A stretch of 64,000 nt of DNA from a bacterium (GTDB taxonomy: Bacteria > Patescibacteriota > Minisyncoccia > UBA6257 > GWB1-50-10), in the NCBI GenBank assembly GCA_021813265.1, contig JAKALF010000001.1, positions 1 through 64,000 on the forward strand. Direction: 5' to 3'. A model generated the notes under the pieces. It was not told the DNA's origin, did not search any database, and was given only the letters and a program-made list of their open reading frames with translations. Position numbers and translations under genes: made by a program. Positions 42,017 through 50,110 of the stretch are shown here, piece after piece. The stretch's first letter is position 1. Each line of letters begins with the position of its first letter.

Positions 42017-42252
42017 ACAGGAATTCCTGCGCCGCCTCCGCTTCCAAAAGGTTTCGAACTGATAAGACCATGAAAAAAGATAAGGCATATATCCAATTTG
42101 GCAATTTTAAGGGAGCAACTACCCAAGGCTGTTTTTGTATTGGGCGAAATCTCAAAACCTTTGAACATATAGCGACAAGCTAAAATATTTTTCAAAGATT
42201 TTTCGAGAAAGCCCAGTAGATGCTGGGCTTCTTAATTGTTAAAAACAATACC
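42017..42252 (+). promoter_or_regulatory. Leader of the ABC-F gene with terminator-like hairpin
   Basis: No full gene. A 37-codon frame (42074-42183, start ATG after GACC) may be a leader or chance. At 42209-42230 AAGCCCAG / CTGGGCTT with loop TAGATG and a T-rich run (CTTAATTGTT) forms a terminator, just 22 bases before the ABC-F start. It may end the tmRNA transcript or act as an attenuator of the ABC-F gene. Confidence 0.5.
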
Positions 42253-43713
42253 ATGATTATCATTAAAAATCTTACAAAAAATATTTTAGGAGAAACTCTT
42301 TTTGAAAAGGTGTCTTTTGCGTTGCATAAAGGAGATAAGGTTGGACTTGTTGGACCGAATGGTTCTGGAAAATCAACGCTCTTGAAAATCATTCTTGGCA
42401 ATGTTGAAGCTGACGATGGTGATGTTCGAGTCGAATATGAAAATATCGGATATCTATCGCAGAAATTGCCTTTTAAGAGCGACGTGACAGTAGAAAGTTT
42501 TTTGTCCGCTTCCGGAAATCCAAAAGCAAAAATTGTTCTTGAAAAAGTTGGGCTTGGTAACATCTCGCATGATATTGCTGTTACTAAACTCAGTGGTGGA
42601 CAAAAAACGAGATTGTCGCTGGCAAGAATTTTATTGGACAAACCAAGCGTATTACTCTTAGACGAGCCAACAAACCATCTTGATTTGAAAGGTTTGGAAT
42701 GGTTAGAGAATTTCATACGCGAATTTAGGGGCGGTGTTTTGATTGTCTCTCATGACCGCCGTCTGCTTGATAATTCCGTCAATAGAATTCTTGAGATTGA
42801 TTCGGTAAATCATAAATTCGCTGAATATGTCGGTGGATATACCGAATACATGATGGAAAAAGAAAAGAAGTTGGTGAAATGGGAAGACGATTACCAACGA
42901 CAGCAGAAGGAAAAGAGGCGTCTTGAACTTTGGCTCGCACTGAAGCGGCAAGAAGCGCATATTCATCCCGATCCAACAAAAGGCAGAATGATTCGAGCAA
43001 AGGAAAAATATCTGCAACGAGAAATATACGACAAGGAAATTCCAAAACCCAAGAGCCAGAAAAAGATAAGCGGTTTGGAACTCAAAGGTAAAACCGCTTC
43101 TGCAAAACTTATCGTGCGAGTCAAAGACATCGTAAAAAGTTTTCCCGGTAAACAATTGCTTCGTGGAGTTAGTTTTGAATTGCGTGGTAGAGAGCATGTT
43201 TTGTTGGCTGGAGATAATGGATCGGGGAAAACTACCTTACTCAAAATTCTTACTGGAGAATTGCAACCAGATAGCGGAGAATTTAAGCTTGGCGAAAATG
43301 TCCGTTTTGGTTATTTTGCTCAAGAGCACGAAATTTTAAACCCTGACAAAACAGTAATGGACGAATTTTTGAGTACCGACCGATTACTCAGTTCGTCTAG
43401 AAACCCGCGCTCTATTCTCGGCACTTTCCTTTTTAGCGGACAAAACGCCTTCAAGAAAGTTTCAAGTTTGAGCCTTGGTGAGCGCGTGCGTCTCATTTTC
43501 GCTAAACTAACGAACCAAGAAAACGAACTTCTCATTCTTGATGAGCCGACTAACCATCTCGACATTCGGTCGCGAGAAGTTATTGAAGACGCACTTCTGG
43601 GTTACAAAGGAGCTATTCTTGTCGTATCTCACGACAGGTATTTTCTTGATAAAATTTCCATCAATAAAACACTGACGATCCAAAATGGAATTATCAAGGA
43701 AAAACTTGTGTAA
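42253..43713 (+). CDS. ABC-F family ATPase
   Basis: 486 residues, two ATP-binding domains without transmembrane helices, so a ribosome-acting ABC-F protein. Walker A GPNGSGKSTLLK and GDNGSGKTTLLK, signatures KLSGGQKTRLSLAR and SLSLGERVRLIFAK, Walker B with LLLDEPTNHLDLK and LILDEPTNHLDIR. The linker between domains (KEKKLVKWEDDYQRQQKEKR) is the P-site tRNA interaction motif. ABC-F proteins free stalled ribosomes or protect against antibiotics. The gene uses third bases unlike the housekeeping genes and carries its own leader hairpin, so it may be acquired. The start is the ATG at 42253. Confidence 0.92.
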   Translation: MIIIKNLTKNILGETLFEKVSFALHKGDKVGLVGPNGSGKSTLLKIILGNVEADDGDVRVEYENIGYLSQKLPFKSDVTVESFLSASGNPKAKIVLEKVGLGNISHDIAVTKLSGGQKTRLSLARILLDKPSVLLLDEPTNHLDLKGLEWLENFIREFRGGVLIVSHDRRLLDNSVNRILEIDSVNHKFAEYVGGYTEYMMEKEKKLVKWEDDYQRQQKEKRRLELWLALKRQEAHIHPDPTKGRMIRAKEKYLQREIYDKEIPKPKSQKKISGLELKGKTASAKLIVRVKDIVKSFPGKQLLRGVSFELRGREHVLLAGDNGSGKTTLLKILTGELQPDSGEFKLGENVRFGYFAQEHEILNPDKTVMDEFLSTDRLLSSSRNPRSILGTFLFSGQNAFKKVSSLSLGERVRLIFAKLTNQENELLILDEPTNHLDIRSREVIEDALLGYKGAILVVSHDRYFLDKISINKTLTIQNGIIKEKLV

Positions 43714-43853
43714 TTCTTCCATATAGTCCGAAATCTTTTGGAAACGGTGGAGGAATTCCCTTTCCTCCCAATCTTTCCTTCCCGCTTCACCGGAGCGATT
43801 TGGGATTTCGCGAAAGCTCGAGCTATGTTCAGGATATCCCACTGTATAAAATT

Positions 43854-43879
43854 AATCCCCGATTTAAGTATCGGGGATT
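43854..43879. terminator. Terminator of the 43887 gene
   Basis: Stem AATCCCCGA / TCGGGGATT with loop TTTAAGTA, T-rich on both sides. It serves the minus-strand lipoprotein gene and may stop the ABC-F transcript. Confidence 0.75.
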
Positions 43880-43886
43880 TCAAATT

Positions 43887-44243
43887 TTATCTGTCCCTTA
43901 TTTTTCTTATAAGAACTCCCTCATTTGTTGAGGTTGTTCCTAAGGCAATAATCCACGTTATTACGCATAACGTGGGGTTGGTGTTCCAATATAACGTTGT
44001 CGCGATAATCGCCGCGTATATTCTTGGGACTACCAACCAACCGAACCAGCCGCCAAATCCTATAGGAAAGGGCGTTGCCACAAGCATAGTGATTCTTGGA
44101 AACAGATTCATAAAAATCAAGAACCAAACACTGTGGACTCTCCAGAAGTCGGTTTGGGTCGTCATTTCATGACCAGCAACCGAACATCCTGTTAAAAATA
44201 AGGCGGAAAATAAAAAGAGAAAGAAAAAATAACGATTTTTCAT
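43887..44243 (-). CDS. Small lipoprotein with membrane helices
   Basis: 118 residues: lipoprotein signal peptide with lipobox (FLFLFSALFLTGCS), so it is lipid-anchored, then three hydrophobic stretches (PFPIGFGGWFGWLVVPRIYA, IIATTLYWNT and CVITWIIALGTTS). An ATG at 44243 with GGAG five bases upstream is the likely start. It resembles a membrane-associated lipoprotein conserved in related genomes; function unknown. Confidence 0.6.
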   Translation of the reverse strand: MKNRYFFFLFLFSALFLTGCSVAGHEMTTQTDFWRVHSVWFLIFMNLFPRITMLVATPFPIGFGGWFGWLVVPRIYAAIIATTLYWNTNPTLCVITWIIALGTTSTNEGVLIRKIRDR

Positions 44244-44346
44244 GACTAACTCCATTCAATTATTAAGGATTTTTGCTGATTTAATCAAAACAGCAATAAC
44301 CTATTCTGTCAAATAGAAGATTTCTAATAAATTACCCACTATTTTC

Positions 44347-44469
44347 TTATCTCACCCCATCAACTTGAGTAGTAGGAATAGAAATATTTTTAGGCGCGGG
44401 AACAAACATCGCGATAATAAGAAGCGCTATAAGAATAACAAGAAGAAGCGATAAGGAACGTATGTTCAT
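44347..44469 (-). CDS. Small membrane protein, 40 residues
   Basis: A very short gene four bases after the stop of the 88-residue gene, with an AAAGGGA site within that stop region. The product is mainly one hydrophobic helix (SLSLLLVILIALLIIAMFVP) and a Pro/Ile tail. The coupled position and the near-perfect transmembrane helix support it; it may be a partner of the upstream membrane protein. Confidence 0.45.
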   Translation of the reverse strand: MNIRSLSLLLVILIALLIIAMFVPAPKNISIPTTQVDGVR

Positions 44470-44473
44470 GCTG

Positions 44474-44740
44474 TTATAATCCCTTTAACAAATCTTGGAG
44501 CTGACTTCCCCCCGATCCTGAATTCAAAATGTTTTGCAGGTTTTCCACGTTAGAAAAATTTGAAAGATATTTTAGATAATAGAAATACCCATAGACAAGA
44601 GAAAGAATAATGAAAAGAATCTTCACTATCCCCCATATACGCATATGTCTATACCGCTTCTCAAGCTTCTTTAACCGTTCGTTATTCTCCTCGGCTAGTA
44701 TGGATGTTTTCTGAAGTAATGTTTTTTCTTCGTCAGTCAT
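44474..44740 (-). CDS. Single-helix membrane protein with coiled coil
   Basis: 88 residues: acidic and lysine-rich helical N-terminus (TLLQKTSILAEENNERLKKL), one transmembrane helix (IVKILFIILSLVYGYFYYL), and a short outer tail with SNFSNVENLQNIL. No family known. Divergent from infC and followed by the 40-residue gene. Confidence 0.55.
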   Translation of the reverse strand: MTDEEKTLLQKTSILAEENNERLKKLEKRYRHMRIWGIVKILFIILSLVYGYFYYLKYLSNFSNVENLQNILNSGSGGSQLQDLLKGL

Positions 44741-44783
44741 GGATACGGGCTCATTCTAACATATAATTGACGGGGGGCAAAAA

Positions 44784-45305
44784 ATGCCCTATGATACGCG
44801 TATACGATATAAAGTAAACAAAGAAATAACGGAATCGGAGCTTCGGGTGATTGATGAGCACGGAGTCAACCTCGGCATCATGAAACGAGAAGACGCTTTT
44901 CGCCTGGCTTGGAACAACAATAAAGATGTTGTGGAAATTTCAGGAACGGCCAAACCACCGGTTGTAAAAATTATCGATTTTGATAAGTTCAGATATCAAA
45001 AAGAAAAGGAGGAAAAGAAACAACGGTTGGCCGAAAAAGCAAAGGAGCTGAAACACGTGCGTATCACCCCCCGAGCGGCTGAAAACGATCTTCAGGTTAA
45101 GCTCCGCAAAGTTGAGGAATTCCTAAAAAACGGCCACAACGTAGAAATCGGAATCCTCTTCAAGGGAAGAGAGAAGGGAAATAAGATGTGGGGACTCGAG
45201 AAACTCAACCAATTTCTTCAAAAGATCCAAACTCCTCATATCGTCACTATGTCACCACGACAAGGAGGGAGAGGAATGATAAGTCAGGTAGCGCCAAAAA
45301 AATAA
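44784..45305 (+). CDS. infC: Translation initiation factor IF-3
   Basis: 173 residues. N-domain RYKVNKEITESELRVIDEHG and LGIMKREDAFRLAWN, linker helix KFRYQKEKEEKKQRLAEKAK and C-domain GHNVEIGILFKGREKGN, VTMSPRQGGRGMISQVAPK are all recognisable. First gene of the infC-rpmI-rplT operon, the classical arrangement, in which L20 can repress translation of the operon in some bacteria; no operator was found here. Confidence 0.96.
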   Translation: MPYDTRIRYKVNKEITESELRVIDEHGVNLGIMKREDAFRLAWNNNKDVVEISGTAKPPVVKIIDFDKFRYQKEKEEKKQRLAEKAKELKHVRITPRAAENDLQVKLRKVEEFLKNGHNVEIGILFKGREKGNKMWGLEKLNQFLQKIQTPHIVTMSPRQGGRGMISQVAPKK

Positions 45306-45306
45306 C

Positions 45307-45486
45307 ATGAAAAACAGAAAGAGTATTTCAAAAAGGATAAAAATAACCAAAACGGGAAAGGTTGTAAGGAGATCTATGGGTCTTGGTCACTCAAGAGGAA
45401 ATAAATCCACAACTCAAAAAATGAGGAGGAGAAGTTCCCGCGATCTTCGGACGCTCGGAAAAATAATTAAGAAGAAATACCTTTAA
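45307..45486 (+). CDS. rpmI: Ribosomal protein L35
   Basis: 59 residues; the ATG is one base after the infC stop. The order and composition are those of L35: KSISKRIKITKTGKVVRRS, then GLGHSRGNKSTTQKMRRR and a basic end. It sits between infC and rplT where L35 belongs. Too short to be found with a 60-codon cut-off. Confidence 0.93.
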   Translation: MKNRKSISKRIKITKTGKVVRRSMGLGHSRGNKSTTQKMRRRSSRDLRTLGKIIKKKYL

Positions 45487-45531
45487 TTTCTTGACTAACG
45501 CGCCCATAGAAGGTATTCTCATACTACGCAT

Positions 45532-45876
45532 ATGACACGAGTAAAACGAGGAACTCTGGCAAATAAAAAGAGAAGGAAAATTCTAAAACTCACGAAAGGA
45601 TTCAAGTGGGGAAGAAAATCAAAAGAACGCGCGGCGAAAGAAGCGCTTCTTCACGCGCTCACGGCATCCTTTAGAGGACGAAAACAAAAAAAACGCGATT
45701 ATCGCTCGCTATGGAATACCCGAATAAACGCGGGGGCAAGAAAGGAAGGATTAACCTATAGCTCTTTCATAAACGCTCTGAAGAAAAAAAATATAAGATT
45801 GGATAGGAAAATACTCGCGGGACTCGCGAAAGACGAACCGGAAACATTTAAAAAAATTGTCGAAGAAGTAAGATAA
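45532..45876 (+). CDS. rplT: Ribosomal protein L20
   Basis: 114 residues. TRVKRGTLANKKRRKILKLT, KGFKWGRKSKERAAKEALLH and TRINAGARKEGLTYSSFINA with the KKNIRLDRKILAGLA end are typical of L20. It binds 23S rRNA early in assembly. Last gene of the operon, followed by a terminator that begins at its stop codon. Confidence 0.97.
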   Translation: MTRVKRGTLANKKRRKILKLTKGFKWGRKSKERAAKEALLHALTASFRGRKQKKRDYRSLWNTRINAGARKEGLTYSSFINALKKKNIRLDRKILAGLAKDEPETFKKIVEEVR

Positions 45877-45900
45877 TCCGCCAAATAGGCGGATTTTTTA
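45876..45900 (+). terminator. Terminator of infC-rpmI-rplT
   Basis: Stem ATCCGCC / GGCGGAT, loop AAATA, followed by TTTTTT; shared in part with the convergent MGMT gene. Confidence 0.88.
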
Positions 45901-46200
45901 AACTCGTGCTTTATACAACATAAGGTCTACTCTTCCCCTTTTTACCAAAACTCCTTCCTTACGAAGTTTTTCGATCTTTTTGCTTGTTCCTCCCGCGTAT
46001 CCGCCGATTTTTCCATCAGAACAAACCACTCTATGACACGGAATGGTTTTCATATCGGGGTTTTTATGAAGAGCGTTTCCAACCGCCCTCGACCCTCGCG
46101 GGCTCTCTACTGCCGTGGCGATATCGCTGTATGTTGCCACCTTGCCGCGCGGAATGCGGGCGGTTATCTGATATACCCTTTTTGTGAATGAGATTCTCAT
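45898..46200 (-). CDS. Methylated-DNA-cysteine methyltransferase-like protein
   Basis: 100-residue C-terminal MGMT domain: VYQITARIPRGKVATYSDIA, SRAVGNALHKNPDMKTIPCHRVV with the acceptor Cys in PCHRV, and GGYAGGTSKKIEKLRKEGV. It repairs alkylated guanine by suicide transfer, or acts like an alkyltransferase-like protein; the Cys favours repair. Its first 137 bases overlap the upstream Nudix gene in another frame. The start ATG at 46198-46200 fits the family. Confidence 0.85.
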   Translation of the reverse strand: MRISFTKRVYQITARIPRGKVATYSDIATAVESPRGSRAVGNALHKNPDMKTIPCHRVVCSDGKIGGYAGGTSKKIEKLRKEGVLVKRGRVDLMLYKARV

Positions 46201-46624
46201 AAATATGGCTTATGTGACCTTTCATCACGGTTCCTGATATAAGGCGAACGGCTTCTTTGTGAAGAAACCACCCGTATCCCTCGTGATGTTCCCCTTTGTG
46301 ATGCTCGGGCTTTATATTAATTTGTATCTTCTGATTTCTGGTTTCCGCGAGATAATATATGACTGTTTTATAAATCTTCTCTCTATTGCGAATAAAGGAA
46401 AATGTATCCTGTACTTTGAACCATTCTCTGAAATGAAGGTCTTGAGAAGAAAGCCCCGTTTCTTCGTATACCTCTCTAAGCGCCGCCTGAAAACTCCTCT
46501 CGCCGTCCGCCAGTTTGCCCTTCGGAAAATTCCAATACTTTCCCCCGTTATAGAGCAACAAAAATTTAGGACCTTCTGATGTCCTTCTATAGATAATAAT
46601 TCCCGCGGATAGTTCTTTAGTCAT
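46064..46624 (-). CDS. Nudix hydrolase, Ap4A-hydrolase type
   Basis: 187 residues. The Nudix box GKLADGERSFQAALREVYEETGL is complete apart from being written here in two parts (box G-x5-E-x7-REVYEETGL); the strand KYWNFPKGKL and the C-terminal GYGWFLHKEAVRLI match the asymmetric Ap4A hydrolase group. The fold should end near residue 140, at ISHIYENLIHKKG; the last 45 residues (SDNRPHSARQGGNI and onward) are read from MGMT DNA in another frame and look non-native. It may have lost its original stop. Three bases separate its start from the AAA+ gene end on the same strand. Confidence 0.85.
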   Translation of the reverse strand: MTKELSAGIIIYRRTSEGPKFLLLYNGGKYWNFPKGKLADGERSFQAALREVYEETGLSSQDLHFREWFKVQDTFSFIRNREKIYKTVIYYLAETRNQKIQINIKPEHHKGEHHEGYGWFLHKEAVRLISGTVMKGHISHIYENLIHKKGISDNRPHSARQGGNIQRYRHGSREPARVEGGWKRSS

Positions 46625-46626
46625 GG

Positions 46627-49122
46627 TTATTTCTTCTGAATAGTAAACGTATGGTTATAAATGTCAAAAATAATTTCATCTCCCTTCCCTATCTCTTTCC
46701 TTAGTATTTTTTCAGCGAGAGCTCCTCGCACGTTATCGGATATAACTTGACGAAGGGGTCGAGCTCCAAAGGTGGGATCATATCCCAATTCGGCAATCTT
46801 TTCCACGGCGGAATCGGAAAAAGAAAGGGCGATTCCGTGAGACGTCTGAATGGTTTTTACGACCTCTTCCAAAAGAAGTTTGGCTATGGAAACAATCTCT
46901 TTTTTCCCCAGATTCTTAAAAACAATAATGTCGGAAAAACGGTTGATAAGTTCAGGCTTGAAATAATCGGTAAGTTTCTTTTTAAGGACTTCTGAAATAT
47001 CGGATATGGTTTTTCCTGATTCAATGGATTCTTTAATGAACTCGGAATGGGCGTTTGAGGTCGCGATAATAACGGTGTGTTCAAAATTTACCGTCCTCCC
47101 CAATCCGTCCGTAAGTCTCCCATCATCAAATACCTGGAGAAAGAGGTTTAAGATGTCGGGATGAGCCTTCTCGAATTCATCAAGAAGAATGAGGGTATAG
47201 GGATGAGCCATAATAGCATCGGTAAGCGAACCCGTGTTTTTTCCATCCGGCGTCCCTATAAACCTGAAAATACTTTGTTTGTCTTGATACTCGGACATGT
47301 CAAAACGACTCATCGCGTCTTTTGAACCAAATTGGACGGAAGCGAGTATTTTTGAAAGTTCGGTCTTTCCAACACCCGTCGGTCCAACAAAAAGAAAGGT
47401 TGCTATGGGTCCCCCTTTTCTTGAAAGTCCGCTCCTATATTCCCTAAGCGCCCGAGAAACGGCGGAAACGGCTTCGTTCTGATTAATAAAACACGTATGA
47501 ATATATTCCTCAAGACGGAGAAGTTTTTCGGTCTCCTCTTTTCCAGCCCCTTGAATTGGTATGCGGGTCTCGGTTTCCGCGACTTCTTCAACACACATCT
47601 CGTTAATAATGTTTTTCTTCTCATGAGACGCCTTCGCGAAAACCCTTTTTAAAAGATCGACCGCGCTTCCAGGAAGAGGCTTTGAAGAAAAATAGCGATG
47701 AGCGATCTCAACTGATCTCTTTATCGCCCGAAATGAGGCCGGAATCCCGAACTGCCGTTCAAGAAGAACGCTCATGTAAATAAGAAACTCGATCGATTCA
47801 TCGGGAGATATGGGATTCACGGTAATGACATCAAATTGTTCCAAAAAATCCGTACGGGGAGAGATCAATTGTTTAAATTCCCTTGGATAGGATTCTCCAA
47901 TCAAGGGAATGGCTTCGGAAGAAACGATAGGCAAGAGAAGATCGATAGCGTTCATTTCTCCCGAACCGGAAGTTTTGAAAAGATCGTGCATATTGGGGAT
48001 AAAAAGAACGATATTTCCGGCGAATAAAATCTCTTTTACTATATTCTGAAGCCTCCCGGCCAGTTCCTCGTTTGTCGCGTTAGCGAGAAGGGCGGGAACA
48101 TTTAAAGAAACGAGCCGTTTGTCAAAAAGTATGGAAGGAACGCGGTCTTTGATAATACGATAGGCAAGGTGAGCGATAAGGGTTGATTTTCCGGACCCGG
48201 GATCTCCGACAAGGATCGCGTTGGGTTTCCCGGGACGAGAAATAACTTCTAAAAGTTCTTCAAATTCTTTCTTGTGTCCAATCAAAAAACCCGCCTTTTC
48301 TGAACGCGCGAGGTCCGTGAAGTCGGAACTAAATCTATCAAGAATAGGCGTGGGCCGAGAAGTCCATGATCGGTTAACGACCCTATGACGGATAAACATC
48401 GATTGATGGGCAAATCCTCCCAAAACAGCTGGAACGCGTTTTATAAAAGAAAACGAACTTTGTATTCTCCCGAAAACGAGCGCGTTTTTTACGTCATCTG
48501 AAGAAAGATCCATGCGACGGAAAAGAGAGACGAGCGCTTGGTCGTTGAGAGAAAAAAGCGCGAGAAAGATATGGCGAGGATAAACAAATAACTCTCCTCC
48601 ATCATGCGCGTTTCTAAACGCTTGCATCCCAAGATGAGAAATTCTCTCTATATATTCTCGGCTTTCCTGTTTTTCTGAAGGAGAATCCGATATGGCTTTC
48701 TCTGTTTTCTCTAAACTTTCTTTCAGGTTGTAATCCAGGCGACTCAAAATATTTTTTACGTCTTTTTCTTCCATGAGAACCTTGAAAAGAAAAAGGGTAA
48801 GGGGCTTTCCTGAAGAAACTGTTTTTCTGAACGCCTTATTGACCGCCCCATATGCCCGAGGAGTAAAAGAAAACGCGGCGTTTCCCGTCCCTCCCATAAC
48901 TTCGGAAATCATGTGCTCTCCCTCTTTCCTGTGAAAACTCCTATCAAGAAGAAAAAGGATGACAAGAACCCCGAGTCCCTTGAGGGGCGCGGGTCCTCTA
49001 AAAATATAAAATATCGATCCTAGAGCGAGAACACCATAGGTTAATCGCGAAAAACCTTTCACAAAAATCTCTCCTGGTCGTGAAAGAAAAAGTCTGCGCT
49101 CTTTAAAGTAAAGATCCTTCAT
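46627..49122 (-). CDS. Membrane-anchored Clp-like AAA+ ATPase
   Basis: 831 residues with two AAA+ modules. Two hydrophobic segments (27-43 and 50-60) anchor the N-terminus; a Clp-N-like helical region follows. D1: Walker A VGDPGSGKSTLIAH near 307, but its Walker B reads IVLFIPNMHDL near 371-380, with PN instead of the DE pair. D2: Walker A FVGPTGVGKTELSK near 580, Walker B LILLDEFEKAHPDILNLFLQ and a sensor ATSNAHS, ClpB/ClpC-like, then PLRQVISDNV. The middle domain of ClpB is absent and no ClpP loop was recognised. A protease partner is not nearby. It starts inside an ATGA overlap with the 116-residue gene. Confidence 0.88.
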   Translation of the reverse strand: MKDLYFKERRLFLSRPGEIFVKGFSRLTYGVLALGSIFYIFRGPAPLKGLGVLVILFLLDRSFHRKEGEHMISEVMGGTGNAAFSFTPRAYGAVNKAFRKTVSSGKPLTLFLFKVLMEEKDVKNILSRLDYNLKESLEKTEKAISDSPSEKQESREYIERISHLGMQAFRNAHDGGELFVYPRHIFLALFSLNDQALVSLFRRMDLSSDDVKNALVFGRIQSSFSFIKRVPAVLGGFAHQSMFIRHRVVNRSWTSRPTPILDRFSSDFTDLARSEKAGFLIGHKKEFEELLEVISRPGKPNAILVGDPGSGKSTLIAHLAYRIIKDRVPSILFDKRLVSLNVPALLANATNEELAGRLQNIVKEILFAGNIVLFIPNMHDLFKTSGSGEMNAIDLLLPIVSSEAIPLIGESYPREFKQLISPRTDFLEQFDVITVNPISPDESIEFLIYMSVLLERQFGIPASFRAIKRSVEIAHRYFSSKPLPGSAVDLLKRVFAKASHEKKNIINEMCVEEVAETETRIPIQGAGKEETEKLLRLEEYIHTCFINQNEAVSAVSRALREYRSGLSRKGGPIATFLFVGPTGVGKTELSKILASVQFGSKDAMSRFDMSEYQDKQSIFRFIGTPDGKNTGSLTDAIMAHPYTLILLDEFEKAHPDILNLFLQVFDDGRLTDGLGRTVNFEHTVIIATSNAHSEFIKESIESGKTISDISEVLKKKLTDYFKPELINRFSDIIVFKNLGKKEIVSIAKLLLEEVVKTIQTSHGIALSFSDSAVEKIAELGYDPTFGARPLRQVISDNVRGALAEKILRKEIGKGDEIIFDIYNHTFTIQKK

Positions 49123-49469
49123 AGATTAAAAAAAGAAAACGACTTAAAGATAATAAGAGGAGGAATGGCAATCCAAATACAATATAAGATAAGGGCAAGA
49201 ATAATAATAAAAAGATAAAGGATTCCCGCTATAGCGAGACGGAAAACTCTAAAAAAGAATCCCAAGATCCTTCCCACAAACGAATAGTCTCCGTATAAAG
49301 GGTGAAAAAGAAAACGGAGGGTTATTTTCCAAGCGAAATACCGGTCAAGTTTTCCCAAAACATCAAGGATAAAATCAACATACATTCTGATGCTTTTTAT
49401 ATACCAATGACGCAAAAACTCGCCCAAGCGGTAGAGAAATCGCCATCCAAGGTAGGTTATGGCCATCAT
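49119..49469 (-). CDS. Small membrane protein coupled to the AAA+ gene
   Basis: 116 residues with two transmembrane segments at the C-terminus (LAIAGILYLFIIILALILYC and IWIAIPPLIIFKSF) and an amphipathic basic/aromatic N-terminus (LYRLGEFLRHWYIKSIRMYV). Its stop overlaps the start of the AAA+ gene by four bases, so the two are translationally coupled and probably form a complex at the membrane. No family recognised. Confidence 0.6.
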   Translation of the reverse strand: MMAITYLGWRFLYRLGEFLRHWYIKSIRMYVDFILDVLGKLDRYFAWKITLRFLFHPLYGDYSFVGRILGFFFRVFRLAIAGILYLFIIILALILYCIWIAIPPLIIFKSFSFFNL

Positions 49470-49498
49470 TATGGTTATTATAACCCAATAACGAGTCT

Positions 49499-50110
49499 TT
49501 ATAAAAGCTTCTCTTGTTCAGGGTCCGCCTTACCAAAAAATCCACTCGTCGGCATAGACTTATGTTTCCGAACGATAGCGGGAAGATTTTTAAAACTTTT
49601 CTGAAGGGCTTCTTTCATGGAGGGGGAACGTAAGGCCGCCGCGGGATGAAAAAGAGGAACAATAAATTTGTCTTTTATTCTAAAAACTTTGCCTTGATCT
49701 CTGCTAATTTTTCCGGACGGTAAAAAATAATTCATGGAAAATCTTCCCAAGGGAGCGATAACGCGAGGACTAATGATTGTAATCTGCTCTTTAAGATATG
49801 GTTTATAGCGTTCAATCTCTTCAGGTAAGGGGTCTCGGTTCATGGGAGGTCTTCGTTTCACGATGTTGGTTATATACACATCCTCGCGCTTCCACCCAAT
49901 TCCCTCTATTAAAACATCAAGGAGTTTCCCCGCTCTTCCCACAAAAGGACGTTTCAATTCGTTTTCCCGTTCTCCCGGAGCTTCTCCTATAAACATAATA
50001 TCGCAATCAACGTTTCCCTCGCCAAAAACGAGGTTTGATTCCTGAAGAGGAAGAGACGCGTCTTTCAAGATGCGTTCTAAAAGATCGATTAGGCGTTCTT
50101 GTTTCGTCAT
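49499..50110 (-). CDS. Uracil-DNA glycosylase, family 4/5 type, without Fe-S cysteines
   Basis: Removes uracil from DNA. 203 residues; motif A GEAPGEREN, strand YITNIVKRRPPMNRDPLPEE and motif B HPAAALR are clear. The four cysteines that hold the 4Fe-4S cluster in this family are gone: the N-terminal pair lies where this protein has DASLPLQESN, and the second pair (CRPP and CKPYL in others) is RRPP and YKPYL. Activity may rest on the fold alone. The last 45 residues (KHKSMPTSGFFGKADP) are a basic tail. Overlaps the O-antigen ligase gene by four bases. Confidence 0.88.
   Translation of the reverse strand: MTKQERLIDLLERILKDASLPLQESNLVFGEGNVDCDIMFIGEAPGERENELKRPFVGRAGKLLDVLIEGIGWKREDVYITNIVKRRPPMNRDPLPEEIERYKPYLKEQITIISPRVIAPLGRFSMNYFLPSGKISRDQGKVFRIKDKFIVPLFHPAAALRSPSMKEALQKSFKNLPAIVRKHKSMPTSGFFGKADPEQEKLL

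Noticed and set aside
41973..42195. Minus-strand frames over the 3' end of tmRNA
   Set aside because: They are the complement of the tRNA-like end and have no start signal; such frames are a known artefact of RNA genes.
43738..44172. A plus-strand frame of 144 codons
   Set aside because: It is antisense to the lipoprotein gene, has no ribosome site, and its length follows from the base composition of the opposite gene.
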